A stretch of 59,220 bases of DNA. It comes from Hoeflea sp. Lineage in GTDB: Bacteria; Pseudomonadota; Alphaproteobacteria; Rhizobiales; Rhizobiaceae. The notes under the pieces are model-generated. The model was not told the DNA's origin, searched no databases, and saw nothing but the letters and a program-made list of their open reading frames with translations. The DNA lies in NCBI RefSeq assembly GCF_030682515.1, contig NZ_JAUXOD010000105.1, positions 1 to 59,220 on the forward strand, in the 5' to 3' direction. The translations under genes and the position numbers were made by a program. This document shows positions 35,907 to 45,146 of this stretch, piece after piece (position 1 is the first letter of the stretch; each line of letters opens with the position of its first letter).

Positions 35907-36752
35907 CTACCGCCCCGGCGGATTGTTCCAGTGAATGTCCTCGAGCGTCTGCATGCGTGCCCTTGCCGCGTCGGACTGGGCGCGGGAGACGCGATCGATC
36001 AGCGCCTCGGCGAGCGCCAGTATGGCGACGCTCGAATCCCAGGTGCGGTTGGCGTCGACGACGCAAGGCAGCACCACGCGGGCCGAGCGGGCGATCGGCG
36101 ACAGCCACGGGTCGGTGATGAGCAGGATCCTGGCCTTGCGCTCGACCAGCAATTCACCGAGCCGGACGAGATCGGACTGGTAGCGGCGGATGTCGAACAG
36201 CACCGCGACGTCGCCGGGACGGACATCGAGCAACTGGTCGCGCCAGGTCGAGGTCTGCCCGTCAAAGTGCCGGACATTGGGACGGATGATCCTCAGATGC
36301 GCGGCCATGTAGGCGGCGATGGCGTCGGTGAACCGGCCGCCCAGGATATAGCAGGCCGTTTTCTGGTCGGACAGCAACTCGCAGGCCGCCTCGAACTCGC
36401 TTTCGGAAACGGCCTTTGCCGTGGCTTCGAGATTGGCGGCGATGTCGGCAAAGCTTGCCTTGAGCGCCGGGTTGTCGGTGAGCGGACCGGTCGAGCGGGC
36501 GCGCTCGAGCGGCGACATCAGCTGCGCCTGCACGTCGGCGCGCAGCATGCGCTGGAAATCGGGATAGGACTCAAACCCCAGCCGGGCGACGAAACGCAGC
36601 ACCGTCGGCGCCGAGGTTCCCGCCAGCGCCGCCAGTTCGGCGATCGTCGACAGGCCGATGCTCGGATAGTTGGCGAGAAAGGCGTGCGCCACCTTTTTTT
36701 CGGCGCCGGGCAGGGTGCCGAGTGCTGCCTGGATCTGTTCGCGTATCGCCAT
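35907..36752 (-). CDS. MurR/RpiR-family transcriptional regulator
   Basis: A 281-residue regulator. The N-terminal RpiR helix-turn-helix (STIAELAALAGTSAPTVLRF, residues about 37-56) is followed by a SIS domain (about 120-250) that normally binds a phosphosugar or other small ligand. ATG 36752 has AGGAGA upstream. It is divergent from the TRAP/ligase/dehydrogenase cluster and is its probable controller. A GTAA-TTAC dyad in the promoter region is a candidate operator. Confidence 0.9.
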   Translation of the reverse strand: MAIREQIQAALGTLPGAEKKVAHAFLANYPSIGLSTIAELAALAGTSAPTVLRFVARLGFESYPDFQRMLRADVQAQLMSPLERARSTGPLTDNPALKASFADIAANLEATAKAVSESEFEAACELLSDQKTACYILGGRFTDAIAAYMAAHLRIIRPNVRHFDGQTSTWRDQLLDVRPGDVAVLFDIRRYQSDLVRLGELLVERKARILLITDPWLSPIARSARVVLPCVVDANRTWDSSVAILALAEALIDRVSRAQSDAARARMQTLEDIHWNNPPGR

Positions 36753-36775
36753 GGGTCTCTCCTGTCCGGGGTAGC

Positions 36776-36822
36776 GTAACAAAAATTACAGTATTGACAA
36801 TGACAGGGCAATCCTAATCAAT
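36776..36822 (+). promoter_or_regulatory. Promoter and candidate RpiR operator of the catabolic cluster
   Basis: TTGACA (36794-36799) and ATCAAT (36817-36822) are 17 bp apart and read toward the rightward cluster. Just upstream is the dyad GTAA-C-AAAAA-TTAC (36776-36789), and GTTAC recurs at 36824-36828. These flank the -35 and -10 elements, so a dimer or tetramer bound there would block the polymerase. Confidence 0.55.
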
Positions 36823-36873
36823 GTTACGAAAGCGGCGGATCCACGCCGCAACTGCCGGGGAGCAGACATCGAA

Positions 36874-37668
36874 GTGCTAGGCGACAGGCTGATTGATCCA
36901 TCAGAAGGTCCCGCGTTTGCCATTCGCCGACCCGGCGGGGCGAGCGAGGTGGTGCTGGTGTGCGAACATGCATCGAAGACCATGCCGAAGGCGCTCGGCA
37001 CCCTGGGGCTCGACCCGGCGGCGCTCGAAAGCCACATCGCCTGGGACATCGGCGCCATGGGCGTGGCCGAACGGCTGTCGGATCTTCTCGATGCAACGCT
37101 CATCTCGCAACGGTTCTCCCGGCTGGTCTATGACTGCAACCGCCCGCCGGAATCGGCCGACGCCTATCCGGAGCGAAGCGAAGTCTTCGACGTCCCTGGA
37201 AACAAGGGACTTGACCAGGCGGAGCGCTCGCGCCGCGCCGCGGCGCTGTATGTTCCATTTCATCAGGCCGTCGACACGATCATCGATGAGCGTCTGGCTG
37301 AGGGCCGCGACGTGGCGCTGGTGACGGTGCATTCCTTCACGCCGGTTTATTTCGGCCGGCCGCGCGACGGCTTTCTCGGCATCCTGCATGACGAGGACAG
37401 CCTGTTGGCCGATGCGATGCTTGACGCCGCCGCGGCCGCACGCATGGAGCGGGTCAGCAGGAACTATCCCTACGGCCCGCAGGATGGCGTGACGCACACG
37501 CTCAAGCGGCATGGATTGACCCGGCAAATCGCCAACGTCATGCTGGAGATCCGCAATGATCTCATTTCCGGCGAAGACGGGCAGATCGCCTGGGCCGGGC
37601 AGATAGCGGGGCTCCTGCGCGTGTCGCTGGACCGCCTGAACCATGAAGGAGGACGCCGTCATGCATGA
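36874..37668 (+). CDS. N-formylglutamate amidohydrolase family protein
   Basis: A 264-residue zinc amidohydrolase of the HutG/FGase family. VLVCEHASKTMPKAL has the metal-binding Glu and His, SRLVYDCNRPPESADAY the substrate arginines, and VALVTVHSFTPVY the second metal His. The family hydrolyses N-acylated glutamate. Here, first in a cluster with a glutamine-synthetase-like ligase and two dehydrogenases, it could release glutamate from a gamma-glutamyl intermediate. That is inference. The start is GTG 36874. No other hut gene is nearby, so a role in histidine degradation is less likely. Confidence 0.88.
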   Translation: MLGDRLIDPSEGPAFAIRRPGGASEVVLVCEHASKTMPKALGTLGLDPAALESHIAWDIGAMGVAERLSDLLDATLISQRFSRLVYDCNRPPESADAYPERSEVFDVPGNKGLDQAERSRRAAALYVPFHQAVDTIIDERLAEGRDVALVTVHSFTPVYFGRPRDGFLGILHDEDSLLADAMLDAAAAARMERVSRNYPYGPQDGVTHTLKRHGLTRQIANVMLEIRNDLISGEDGQIAWAGQIAGLLRVSLDRLNHEGGRRHA

Positions 37669-37761
37669 ACCCGCCATGCCGTCGGCCGGGAACTGTCCGG
37701 CGCCGAGGGACGGCCCGGTCTCGCGGCGCGTCTCAGCCCGCCGCGCGAAAGGCCGGACGGC

Positions 37762-38289
37762 ATGACCTTTCTCGAATCCTACATCCGGACCGTGGACGCC
37801 TTCAACAGGCGGGTCGGCCGGTTTGCGATGTATCTCATCTTTGCCCTGATGGGCGTGCTGTTCTGGTCGTCGATCACGAAATATGCCGGCTCGCCGGCGC
37901 TGTGGACGCTGGAATTCGCCCAGTTCATCATGGTCGCCTATTATCTGCTCGGGGGTCCCTATTCCATGCAGATGGGCGATCACGTGCGGATGGACCTGGT
38001 CTATGGCACCTGGTCGCCGCGCCGCAAGGCGGCGATCGACGCGGTCACGGTCCTGTTCCTGATCTTCTATCTCTGCGTCCTGCTCTATGGCGGGATATCG
38101 AGCACGACCTACGCCATCGAATACAGCGAGCGGGCCCACTCGGTCTGGCGGCCCTACATGTGGCCGGTCAAGCTGATCGCGGCCATCGGCATCTTCCTGA
38201 TGCTGCTTCAGGCTCTGGCCGAACTCTTCCGCGACATCCTTTTCCTGCGCGGCATCAGCGTCAACCATCAAAGCGAGGCAGGCATTTGA
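37762..38289 (+). CDS. TRAP transporter small permease (DctQ)
   Basis: A 175-residue protein with four membrane helices, the Q subunit of a tripartite ATP-independent periplasmic transporter. Family features are FWSSITKYAGSPALWTLEFA near residue 34 and GGPYSMQMGDHVRMDL before helix 3. Its stop overlaps the TTG start of the M subunit. The transporter is driven by an ion gradient and fed by the DctP protein encoded two genes later. Confidence 0.93.
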   Translation: MTFLESYIRTVDAFNRRVGRFAMYLIFALMGVLFWSSITKYAGSPALWTLEFAQFIMVAYYLLGGPYSMQMGDHVRMDLVYGTWSPRRKAAIDAVTVLFLIFYLCVLLYGGISSTTYAIEYSERAHSVWRPYMWPVKLIAAIGIFLMLLQALAELFRDILFLRGISVNHQSEAGI

Positions 38290-39620
38290 GTTACGAAATG
38301 ATCGCGCTCTTCATGTTCGCCTCGATGATGGCGCTGCTTCTGACCGGGCAGCGCGTGTTCGGCGTCATCGGCGCTGTTGCGGTGATCTTCGCGCTGCCGC
38401 TCTGGGGCACCGGCGGTGTGGAGATCGCGTTTGCGCAATCGATCAAGCTGATGAAATGGTATCCGCTGCTGACGCTGCCGATGTTCATCTTCATGGGCTA
38501 CATGCTGTCGGAAAGCCGGATCGCCGACGATCTGTACCGCATGTTCCACGTCTGGTTCGGCCCGGTTCCTGGCGGGCTCGCCATCGGCACGATCTTTCTG
38601 ATGGTGGTGATTTCGGCGATGAACGGCCTTTCGGTCGCGGGCATGGCCATCGGGGCGACGATCGCCTTGCCCGAACTGCTCCGGCGCGGCTACGACAAGC
38701 TGATGATCACCGGAGTGGTGCAGGGAGGTGCGTCCCTGGGGATCCTGATCCCGCCCTCGGTGGTGCTGGTGCTCTATGGCATGATCGCCCGCCAACCGGT
38801 GAGCCAGCTCTGGCTGGCCGGAGTGTTCCCCGGGCTGTTGATGGCAACCCTGTTCATCGTCTACATCGCCGTTCGCTGCCAGTTGCAGCCGCATCTCGGG
38901 CCGCCGCTTCCAAAGGCGGAGCGCGATGCGATTTCCTGGAAAGAGCGGATCAGCCTGCTCAGGGCAGGCATCCTGCCGTTCATGATCTTTTTCCTGATGA
39001 ACGGGCTTTTCCTGATGGGCTATACGAGCCTGGTGGAAAGTTCGGCGGTGGGGGCGCTCTCCTCGATGGCCGCGGCCCTGATCAAGGGCCGGCTGTCACG
39101 CGAGGTGATGGAAAACGTCATGCGGAAGACGCTCGGGATTTCCTGCATGTTCATGTGGATCATCCTCGCAGCGCTTTGTTTCGGGGCGGTGTTCGATGGT
39201 CTGGGCGCGGTACGCGCGATCGAAACCTTCTTCATCGGGCAGCTTGGCCTCGAGCCCTGGCACGTGCTCATCCTGATGCAGCTCAGCTTCCTGCTGATGG
39301 GAACTTTTCTCGACGACACGGCCATGCTGGTGATCGTGGCGCCGCTCTATGTGCCGCTGGTCAAGCTACTCGGCTTTGACCTCGTCTGGTACGGGATCCT
39401 CTACACCATCACCTGCCAGATCGCTTACATGACGCCACCCTTCGGCTACAACCTGTTCCTGATGCGCGCCATGGCCCCGCCGGAAATCAAGCTGCGTCAC
39501 ATCTATCTGTCCGTCATTCCCTTCGTCGCGATCATGCTGCTCACTCTTGTGATCGTGATGATGTTCCCGCAGCTGGCCTTGTGGCTGCCGCAGCATTTCC
39601 AGGGCAAGCTTCAAGGCTGA
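38286..39620 (+). CDS. TRAP transporter large permease (DctM)
   Basis: A 444-residue protein with about 12 membrane helices, the transport channel of the TRAP system. Characteristic segments are GQRVFGVIGAVAVIFALPLW, LPMFIFMGYMLSESRIADDL, SAMNGLSVAGMAIGATIALP and GGASLGILIPPSVVLVLYGM. TTG 38286 overlaps the DctQ stop by four bases and gives the N-terminus M-SYEMIALFMF that I regard as usual for the family; ATG 38298 is the alternative. Confidence 0.93.
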   Translation: MSYEMIALFMFASMMALLLTGQRVFGVIGAVAVIFALPLWGTGGVEIAFAQSIKLMKWYPLLTLPMFIFMGYMLSESRIADDLYRMFHVWFGPVPGGLAIGTIFLMVVISAMNGLSVAGMAIGATIALPELLRRGYDKLMITGVVQGGASLGILIPPSVVLVLYGMIARQPVSQLWLAGVFPGLLMATLFIVYIAVRCQLQPHLGPPLPKAERDAISWKERISLLRAGILPFMIFFLMNGLFLMGYTSLVESSAVGALSSMAAALIKGRLSREVMENVMRKTLGISCMFMWIILAALCFGAVFDGLGAVRAIETFFIGQLGLEPWHVLILMQLSFLLMGTFLDDTAMLVIVAPLYVPLVKLLGFDLVWYGILYTITCQIAYMTPPFGYNLFLMRAMAPPEIKLRHIYLSVIPFVAIMLLTLVIVMMFPQLALWLPQHFQGKLQG

Positions 39621-39663
39621 AACGAGCAGGTCCACAGAAGACGAAACCAAAAAGGAGAACAGC

Positions 39664-40716
39664 ATGACCAATATCAAGAGGCGCCAATTTCTCACCAAGG
39701 CCGGTGTAGCCGCCGGCGCGGCTGCCGGGACTGCGCTCGCCGCGCCGCCGGTGCTTGCCCAGGAGCCGATCCGCTGGCGCATGCAGACCTATGCTGGGGC
39801 GACGCTCGGACAGTTCGTCACCCAGCCCTTCGTCGACGCCTTCAACAAGGCCGCCAATGGCGAAATGGTGATCGAGCTGTTCTTTGCCGACCAGATCGTG
39901 CCGACCGGCGAGTTGTTCCGCGCCATGCAGGCCGGAACCATCGACGCCGTGCATTCGGACGATGACTCGATGGCGTCGCCGGTGGAAGTCGGCCTGTTCG
40001 GCGGCTATTTCCCCTTCGCCACCCGCTCGATCCTCGACGTGCCGGTGCTGTTCCAGCAGTACGGACTCGCCGATATCTGGCGCGAGGCCTATTCCGGAAC
40101 CGGCGTGGTCTGGCTGTCGGCGGCGGGCCAGGACCCGTGCAACTTCAACACCAAGAAGGAAATCACCAGCGTGGCCGATCTCAACGGCCTCAAGCTCTAC
40201 ACCTTTCCGACCGCAGGCCGCTTCCTCACGCAGTTCGGCGTGGTGCCGGTGTCCATCCCCTATGAAGACGCGGAAGTCGCGGTCCAGACCGGCGAGCTTG
40301 ACGGCATGTCCTGGTCGGGCATCACCGAGGACTACACGGTCGGCTGGGCCGATGTGACCGACTACTTCCTCACCAACAACATCTCCGGCGCCTGGATCGG
40401 TTCCTGGTTCGCCAACGAGGCAAAGTGGAACGCGGTGCCCGAGCACCTGAAGGCGCTCTACATGTCGTGCATGGAAGCCAGCCACACCTTCCGCAACCAG
40501 TGGTACTGGGGCGGCGAGGCCAAGCTGCGCGCCACCGGCGACAAGCTGCAGCTGCGCACCGTTCCCGCGGCGGAATGGAAGCAGGTCGAAGATGCAGCAG
40601 TGAAGTTCTGGGATGAAATTGCCGCGGAGAGCGAAACCAAGGCAAAGGTCATCGAGATCTTCAAGGAATACAACGGCGTCATCAACAAGGCCGGCTTCCC
40701 CTACGGCGAAAGCTGA
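39664..40716 (+). CDS. TRAP transporter substrate-binding protein (DctP), Tat-exported
   Basis: A 350-residue periplasmic binding protein. The N-terminus NIKRRQFLTKAGVAAGAAAG, ending at AQ near residue 33, is a twin-arginine signal, so it is probably exported folded. The mature part has the DctP fold (DGMSWSGITEDYTVGW near residue 220). The family's Arg ligand for carboxylates is expected near TFPTAGRFLTQFGVVPVSIP (residues about 181-200). The substrate cannot be read directly. Genomic partners suggest an amine, amino alcohol or amino acid. A GGAG-type site precedes the start. Confidence 0.92.
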   Translation: MTNIKRRQFLTKAGVAAGAAAGTALAAPPVLAQEPIRWRMQTYAGATLGQFVTQPFVDAFNKAANGEMVIELFFADQIVPTGELFRAMQAGTIDAVHSDDDSMASPVEVGLFGGYFPFATRSILDVPVLFQQYGLADIWREAYSGTGVVWLSAAGQDPCNFNTKKEITSVADLNGLKLYTFPTAGRFLTQFGVVPVSIPYEDAEVAVQTGELDGMSWSGITEDYTVGWADVTDYFLTNNISGAWIGSWFANEAKWNAVPEHLKALYMSCMEASHTFRNQWYWGGEAKLRATGDKLQLRTVPAAEWKQVEDAAVKFWDEIAAESETKAKVIEIFKEYNGVINKAGFPYGES

Positions 40717-40900
40717 GCCCGGTCATGACCACCTCTTCCGCCTCCCGGCCTTGCGTCGGGGGGCGAATTGGCACTACAGCGCTGCGGGAGGCTTTCGCCT
40801 GTGGCCGCCGCCGCTGCCAGAGTTCCAGGACGAACGACCCTTCGTCTTGCCGAAGTCTACTCTCAATCGCTGACCACAACACCATCGGGACCCTATCGAC

Positions 40901-42265
40901 ATGGCCGGAAATCTTAGCTTTGATGACCTGAAAACTGCCGGTAAATCCGGTGCCATCGACACCGTGCTGGTGTGCTGCGTCGACATGCAGGGCCGCCTGA
41001 TGGGCAAGCGGTTCCATGTGCAGAACTTCATCGACTCGAGTCATGAAGAAACCCATTGCTGCAATTACATGCTGGCGACCGACCTCGAGATGGCGACGCC
41101 GGACGGCTATGCGACCACCAGCTGGCGCGCCGGCTATGGCGACTATGTGATGAAGCCCGATCTCTCGACCCTGCGCCGCGTGCCGTGGCTCGAGGGGACG
41201 GCGATGGTTCTGTGCGATCTTCTCGATCACAAGACCCACCAGCCGGTGCCGCAATCACCACGGCAGATCCTCAAGACCCAGATCGCCCGGCTGAAGGAAC
41301 TGGGCTACGAGGCGATGATGGCGACCGAGCTCGAGTTCTTCCTGTTCGAGCAGAGCTATCGCGATCTCGCCCGCTCGGGCTACCGCGAGCTGACGCCGAT
41401 CAGCGCCTACAACGAGGATTACCATATCCTGCAGACCACCAAGGAAGAGGTGATCATGCGCCCGGTGCGCAATCATCTGTTCGCGGCGGGCATTCCGATC
41501 GAGAACTCCAAGGGCGAGGCGGAGACCGGCCAGGAGGAGCTCAACATCCGTTACGCCGAGGCGCTCGACTGCGCTGACCACCACACCATCGCCAAGCATG
41601 CGGTCAAGGAAATCGCCTGGGCCAACGGCCGCTCGGCAACGTTCCTGCCGAAATGGCATCCCAACAAGGTGGGCTCGTCCTCGCATGTGCACATGTCGCT
41701 GTGGCAGGGCAAGACGCCGGCCTTCCGCGATCCGGACGCCGAGTATGGCATGTCAGAGCTGATGCGGCATTTCATGGCCGGGCTGATCGAGTATGCGTCG
41801 GACTACACCTGGTTCATGGCGCCCTATGTCAACAGCTACAAGCGCTTCATGAAGGGCACGTTCGCGCCGACCCGCACGGTCTGGTCGGTGGACAACCGCA
41901 CCGCAGGGTTCCGCCTGTGCGGCGAGGGCACCAAGGGAGTCCGGGTCGAATGCCGCATCGGCGGCTCGGACATGAACCCCTATCTGGCGCAGGCGGCCCT
42001 GCTTGCCGCCGGCATCAAGGGGATCGAGCAGAAGCTGGAACTGGCGGCGCCGACCACGGGCGACGTGTACCAGAATGCCGAGGCCAAGCACATTCCCTCG
42101 ACGCTGCGCGCCTCGACCGAGACGCTGCGCAATTCCAAGATGCTGCGCGAGGCGATGGGCGACGCGGTGATCGACCATTATGTGCGCTGCGCGGAATGGG
42201 AGCAGGAGGAATTCGACAAGGCGGTCACCGACTGGGAAATCGCGCGCGGGTTTGAGCGGGTTTGA
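40901..42265 (+). CDS. Glutamine synthetase family protein, probable gamma-glutamyl-amine ligase
   Basis: A 454-residue class-I GS-fold enzyme. N-terminal beta-grasp: VLVCCVDMQGRLMGKRF. The catalytic domain has ATELEFFLFE (metal-binding Glu), GQEELNIRYAEALDCADHHT, GSSSHVHMSLW and FAPTRTVWSVDNRTAGFRLC with RVECRIGGSDMNPYLA. The adenylylation-tyrosine loop of GlnA is not evident. Relatives include GlnT and PuuA-like ligases. With an ALDH and an Fe-alcohol dehydrogenase next to it, ligation of glutamate to an external amine is likelier than ammonia assimilation. A 184-bp gap before it may hold an extra promoter. Confidence 0.85.
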   Translation: MAGNLSFDDLKTAGKSGAIDTVLVCCVDMQGRLMGKRFHVQNFIDSSHEETHCCNYMLATDLEMATPDGYATTSWRAGYGDYVMKPDLSTLRRVPWLEGTAMVLCDLLDHKTHQPVPQSPRQILKTQIARLKELGYEAMMATELEFFLFEQSYRDLARSGYRELTPISAYNEDYHILQTTKEEVIMRPVRNHLFAAGIPIENSKGEAETGQEELNIRYAEALDCADHHTIAKHAVKEIAWANGRSATFLPKWHPNKVGSSSHVHMSLWQGKTPAFRDPDAEYGMSELMRHFMAGLIEYASDYTWFMAPYVNSYKRFMKGTFAPTRTVWSVDNRTAGFRLCGEGTKGVRVECRIGGSDMNPYLAQAALLAAGIKGIEQKLELAAPTTGDVYQNAEAKHIPSTLRASTETLRNSKMLREAMGDAVIDHYVRCAEWEQEEFDKAVTDWEIARGFERV

Positions 42266-42267
42266 AC

Positions 42268-42447
42268 ATGGTTACAGACCCTAAGCTGCCCCCAAAATAT
42301 GGCGAAGTCCCGGAGGAGGCTGGATCTGCCGCGAAACGTCCGACCTACTTCGACGCCATGCATGGCACTCTGAAGATTGATCCAAGTCTCGACTTGACCC
42401 AACCGCCCGACCCGGAATGGGGCAAGGTGTATGAAGATGAGAAGTAA
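42268..42447 (+). CDS. Small hypothetical protein in the ligase/dehydrogenase cluster
   Basis: A 59-residue acidic, proline-rich protein (KLPPKYGEVPEEAGSAAKRP, then MHGTLKIDPSLDLTQPPDPE). ATG 42268 lies 3 bp after the ligase stop; a TTG at 42262 would overlap that stop. No family is certain. The MHGTLK...D segment faintly recalls DUF2281/VapB-type antitoxin tails, but no toxin is adjacent. Its position between ligase and ALDH suggests an accessory to the cluster. Normal codon use supports a real gene. Confidence 0.55.
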   Translation: MVTDPKLPPKYGEVPEEAGSAAKRPTYFDAMHGTLKIDPSLDLTQPPDPEWGKVYEDEK

Positions 42448-42559
42448 TTACCCGACAGCCCGTGAACGCGACCTGACCATCGTAACCCGGGACCGGGCCA
42501 TCCTTACGTATGGCGCGCTCGGGCACGTCAAGACTCTCCCCTGCTGACTGGAAGAAAAA

Positions 42560-43951
42560 ATGACCACCACACTGAAATGCATATCTCCCATCGACGGCTC
42601 GGTCTATGCCGAGCGGCCGGTGCTGGCCCTTGACACTGCAGCCGCGGCCGTGGCGCGTTCGCGCAAGGCCCAGAAGGACTGGGCCCGGCGTCCGCTGGAA
42701 GAGCGCATCGCGCTGGTCCGCGCCGGCGTCGCCCGGCTCAACGAGATGAAGGACGAGGTCGTGCCGGAACTGGCCTGGCTGATGGGCCGTCCGGTGCGCT
42801 ATGGCGGCGAGTTCGGAGGCATGAACGAACGCACCAATTACATGGCCGATATCGCCGCGCGCGCTCTGGCGCCGATCGAGATCGAGACATCGGCGCAGTT
42901 CGAGCGCCGCGTCGAGCGCGTGCCGCACGGCGTCGTCTTCGTCGTCGCGCCCTGGAACTACCCCTACATGACGGCGATCAACACGGTGGTCCCGGCGCTC
43001 ATCGCCGGAAACACCGTGGTGCTCAAGCACGCCACGCAGACGCTTTTGGTGGGCGAGCGCATGGCGCGGGCCTTCCTGGAGGCCGGACTGCCGGAAGACG
43101 TGTTCATCAACCTGTTCCTCGATCATCAGGGCACCGAGAAGCTCATCTCTGCGGGCAGCTTCAACTTCGTCAATTTCACCGGCTCGGTGGGCGGCGGCAA
43201 GGCGATCGAACGCGCGGCTGCCGGCACCTTCACCGGCCTCGGGCTCGAGCTTGGCGGCAAGGATCCGGGCTATGTCATGGACGACGCCGACCTCGACTGG
43301 GCGGTCGACGTGCTGATGGACGGCGCCATGTACAATGCCGGCCAGTGCTGCTGCGGCATCGAGCGGCTCTATGTCGCCCGGCCACTCTACGACGCCTTTG
43401 TCGAGAAGGCAGCGGCCTGGGTCAATTCCGGGCTCCGGCTCGGCAATCCGCTCGATCCCGACACCACGATCGGCCCGATGGCCAATGTGCGGTTCGCCGC
43501 GGAAGTCCGGGCGCAGACGGCCGAAGCGCTGGCCAGCGGCGCGCGCGCCCTCATTGATCCCAAGCTGTTTCCTGCCGATGATGGCGGCGCCTATCTGATG
43601 CCGCAGATCCTGGTCGATGTAACCCACGACATGCGGGTGATGCGCGACGAGAGCTTCGGCCCGGTCGTGGGCATCATGCCGGTCGACAGCGACGAGGAAG
43701 CGCTGGCCCTCATGAATGACTGCCAGTTCGGCCTGACCGCATCCTTGTGGACCAAGGATGCCGAGCGGGCGGCACGGATCGGCGCGGAGATCGAAACCGG
43801 AACGGTGTTCATGAACCGGGCCGATTATCTCGATCCGGCGCTGTGCTGGACCGGCTGCAAGGCCACCGGCCGCGGCGGCTCGCTGTCCGAAATCGGCTTC
43901 CACAATCTCACCCGTCCAAAATCCTATCACCTGAGAAAGAAATCCGCATGA
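42560..43951 (+). CDS. NAD(P)-dependent aldehyde dehydrogenase
   Basis: A 463-residue ALDH-superfamily enzyme oxidising an aldehyde to an acid. The catalytic cysteine is in AGQCCCGIER, with three adjacent cysteines near residue 262, and the general-base Glu in GLELGGKDPGYV. FVVAPWNYPYMTAINTVVPA and NFTGSVGGGKAIE form the cofactor site. Its stop overlaps the start of the iron alcohol dehydrogenase (ATGA), so the two steps, alcohol to aldehyde to acid, are co-translated. The substrate is presumably a gamma-glutamylated amino aldehyde. Confidence 0.92.
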   Translation: MTTTLKCISPIDGSVYAERPVLALDTAAAAVARSRKAQKDWARRPLEERIALVRAGVARLNEMKDEVVPELAWLMGRPVRYGGEFGGMNERTNYMADIAARALAPIEIETSAQFERRVERVPHGVVFVVAPWNYPYMTAINTVVPALIAGNTVVLKHATQTLLVGERMARAFLEAGLPEDVFINLFLDHQGTEKLISAGSFNFVNFTGSVGGGKAIERAAAGTFTGLGLELGGKDPGYVMDDADLDWAVDVLMDGAMYNAGQCCCGIERLYVARPLYDAFVEKAAAWVNSGLRLGNPLDPDTTIGPMANVRFAAEVRAQTAEALASGARALIDPKLFPADDGGAYLMPQILVDVTHDMRVMRDESFGPVVGIMPVDSDEEALALMNDCQFGLTASLWTKDAERAARIGAEIETGTVFMNRADYLDPALCWTGCKATGRGGSLSEIGFHNLTRPKSYHLRKKSA

Positions 43952-45093
43952 GCCCGCGCGCCAACTGGTCCTATCCCACCGCAATCCGTTTTGGCGCCGG
44001 CCGCGTCTCGGAGCTTGCCGAAGCCTGCCTGACCGCGGGCATCAAGCTGCCGCTTCTGGTCACCGACCGGGGGCTGGCCTCGCTGCCGATCACCGCGCAG
44101 GCGCTCGACATTCTCGATGCTGCGGGTCTTGGGCGCGCCATGTTCTCCGAGGTCGATCCGAACCCCAACGAGAAGAACCTCGAGGCGGGCGTGGCGGCCT
44201 TCAAGGCCGGCGGTCACGACGGCGTCATCGCCTTCGGCGGCGGTTCCGGCCTCGACCTCGGCAAGCTGATCGCGTTCCAGGCCGGACAGACGCGCCCGGT
44301 GTGGGATTTCGAGGATATCGGCGACTGGTGGACCCGCGCCGACGCCAAGGCGATCGCGCCGATCATCGCCGTGCCGACCACGGCGGGCACCGGTTCGGAA
44401 GTCGGCCGCGCCGGCGTGCTCACCAACTCGGTCACCCACGTCAAGAAGATCATCTTCCACCCGAAGCTGCTTCCGGCGATCACGATCTGCGATCCGGAAC
44501 TCACCGTCGGCATGCCGCGGATCATCACGGTCGGCACCGGCATGGATGCGTTTGCCCATTGCCTGGAGGCCTATTCATCGCCGTTCTACCATCCGATGAG
44601 CCAGGGCATCGCGCTCGAGGGCATGCGGCTGGTGAAGGACAACCTGCCGCTGGTGGTGGCCGACGGGTCCAACATCGCGGCGCGCGCCGAGATGATGAGC
44701 GCGGCCGCAATGGGCGCGGTGGCGTTCCAGAAGGGACTGGGCGCCATTCACGCCCTGTCGCATCCGGTGGGCGCCGTCTACAACACCCATCACGGCATGA
44801 CCAATGCGGTGGTGATGCCGCCGGTGCTCAGATTGAACAGGCCCGAGATCGAGGAACGTATCGCGCGCGCCGCGGACTACATGGGAATCGGCGGCGGCTT
44901 CGACGGGTTCTATGACTTCGTCCTCAAGCTGCGTGCCGATCTCGGGGTCCCCGACAAGCTGGCGGAGCTGGGCGTCGGGCGCGACCGGATCGACGAGATG
45001 ACCGCCATGGCGCTGGAAGACCCCAGCGCCGGGGGCAATCCGGTCAAGATGACCCCGGAGAACACCCGGGCCCTTTTCGAAGCCTGTATCTGA
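43948..45093 (+). CDS. Iron-containing (group III) alcohol dehydrogenase
   Basis: A 381-residue enzyme oxidising an alcohol with NAD(P). The N-terminal Rossmann-like domain has AFGGGSGLDLGKLIAFQ. The metal-binding domain shows GTGMDAFAHCLEAYSSPFYH and GAIHALSHPVGAVYNTHHGM, containing the Asp and three His ligands. It is the last gene of the cluster and coupled to the ALDH by an ATGA overlap. A perfect 17-bp hairpin lies 53 bp past its stop. It plausibly makes the aldehyde used by the ALDH. Confidence 0.92.
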   Translation: MSPRANWSYPTAIRFGAGRVSELAEACLTAGIKLPLLVTDRGLASLPITAQALDILDAAGLGRAMFSEVDPNPNEKNLEAGVAAFKAGGHDGVIAFGGGSGLDLGKLIAFQAGQTRPVWDFEDIGDWWTRADAKAIAPIIAVPTTAGTGSEVGRAGVLTNSVTHVKKIIFHPKLLPAITICDPELTVGMPRIITVGTGMDAFAHCLEAYSSPFYHPMSQGIALEGMRLVKDNLPLVVADGSNIAARAEMMSAAAMGAVAFQKGLGAIHALSHPVGAVYNTHHGMTNAVVMPPVLRLNRPEIEERIARAADYMGIGGGFDGFYDFVLKLRADLGVPDKLAELGVGRDRIDEMTAMALEDPSAGGNPVKMTPENTRALFEACI

Positions 45094-45146
45094 AGCCAAT
45101 CCCCGGGGTGATTGCAGTCAGCAATCATGGCCGGTCGGGCAGATCC

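Noticed and set aside
37665-38285. Long upstream extension of the DctM frame
   Set aside because: This part overlaps the DctQ gene in another frame and is Arg/Gly/His-rich; DctM begins at about 38286.
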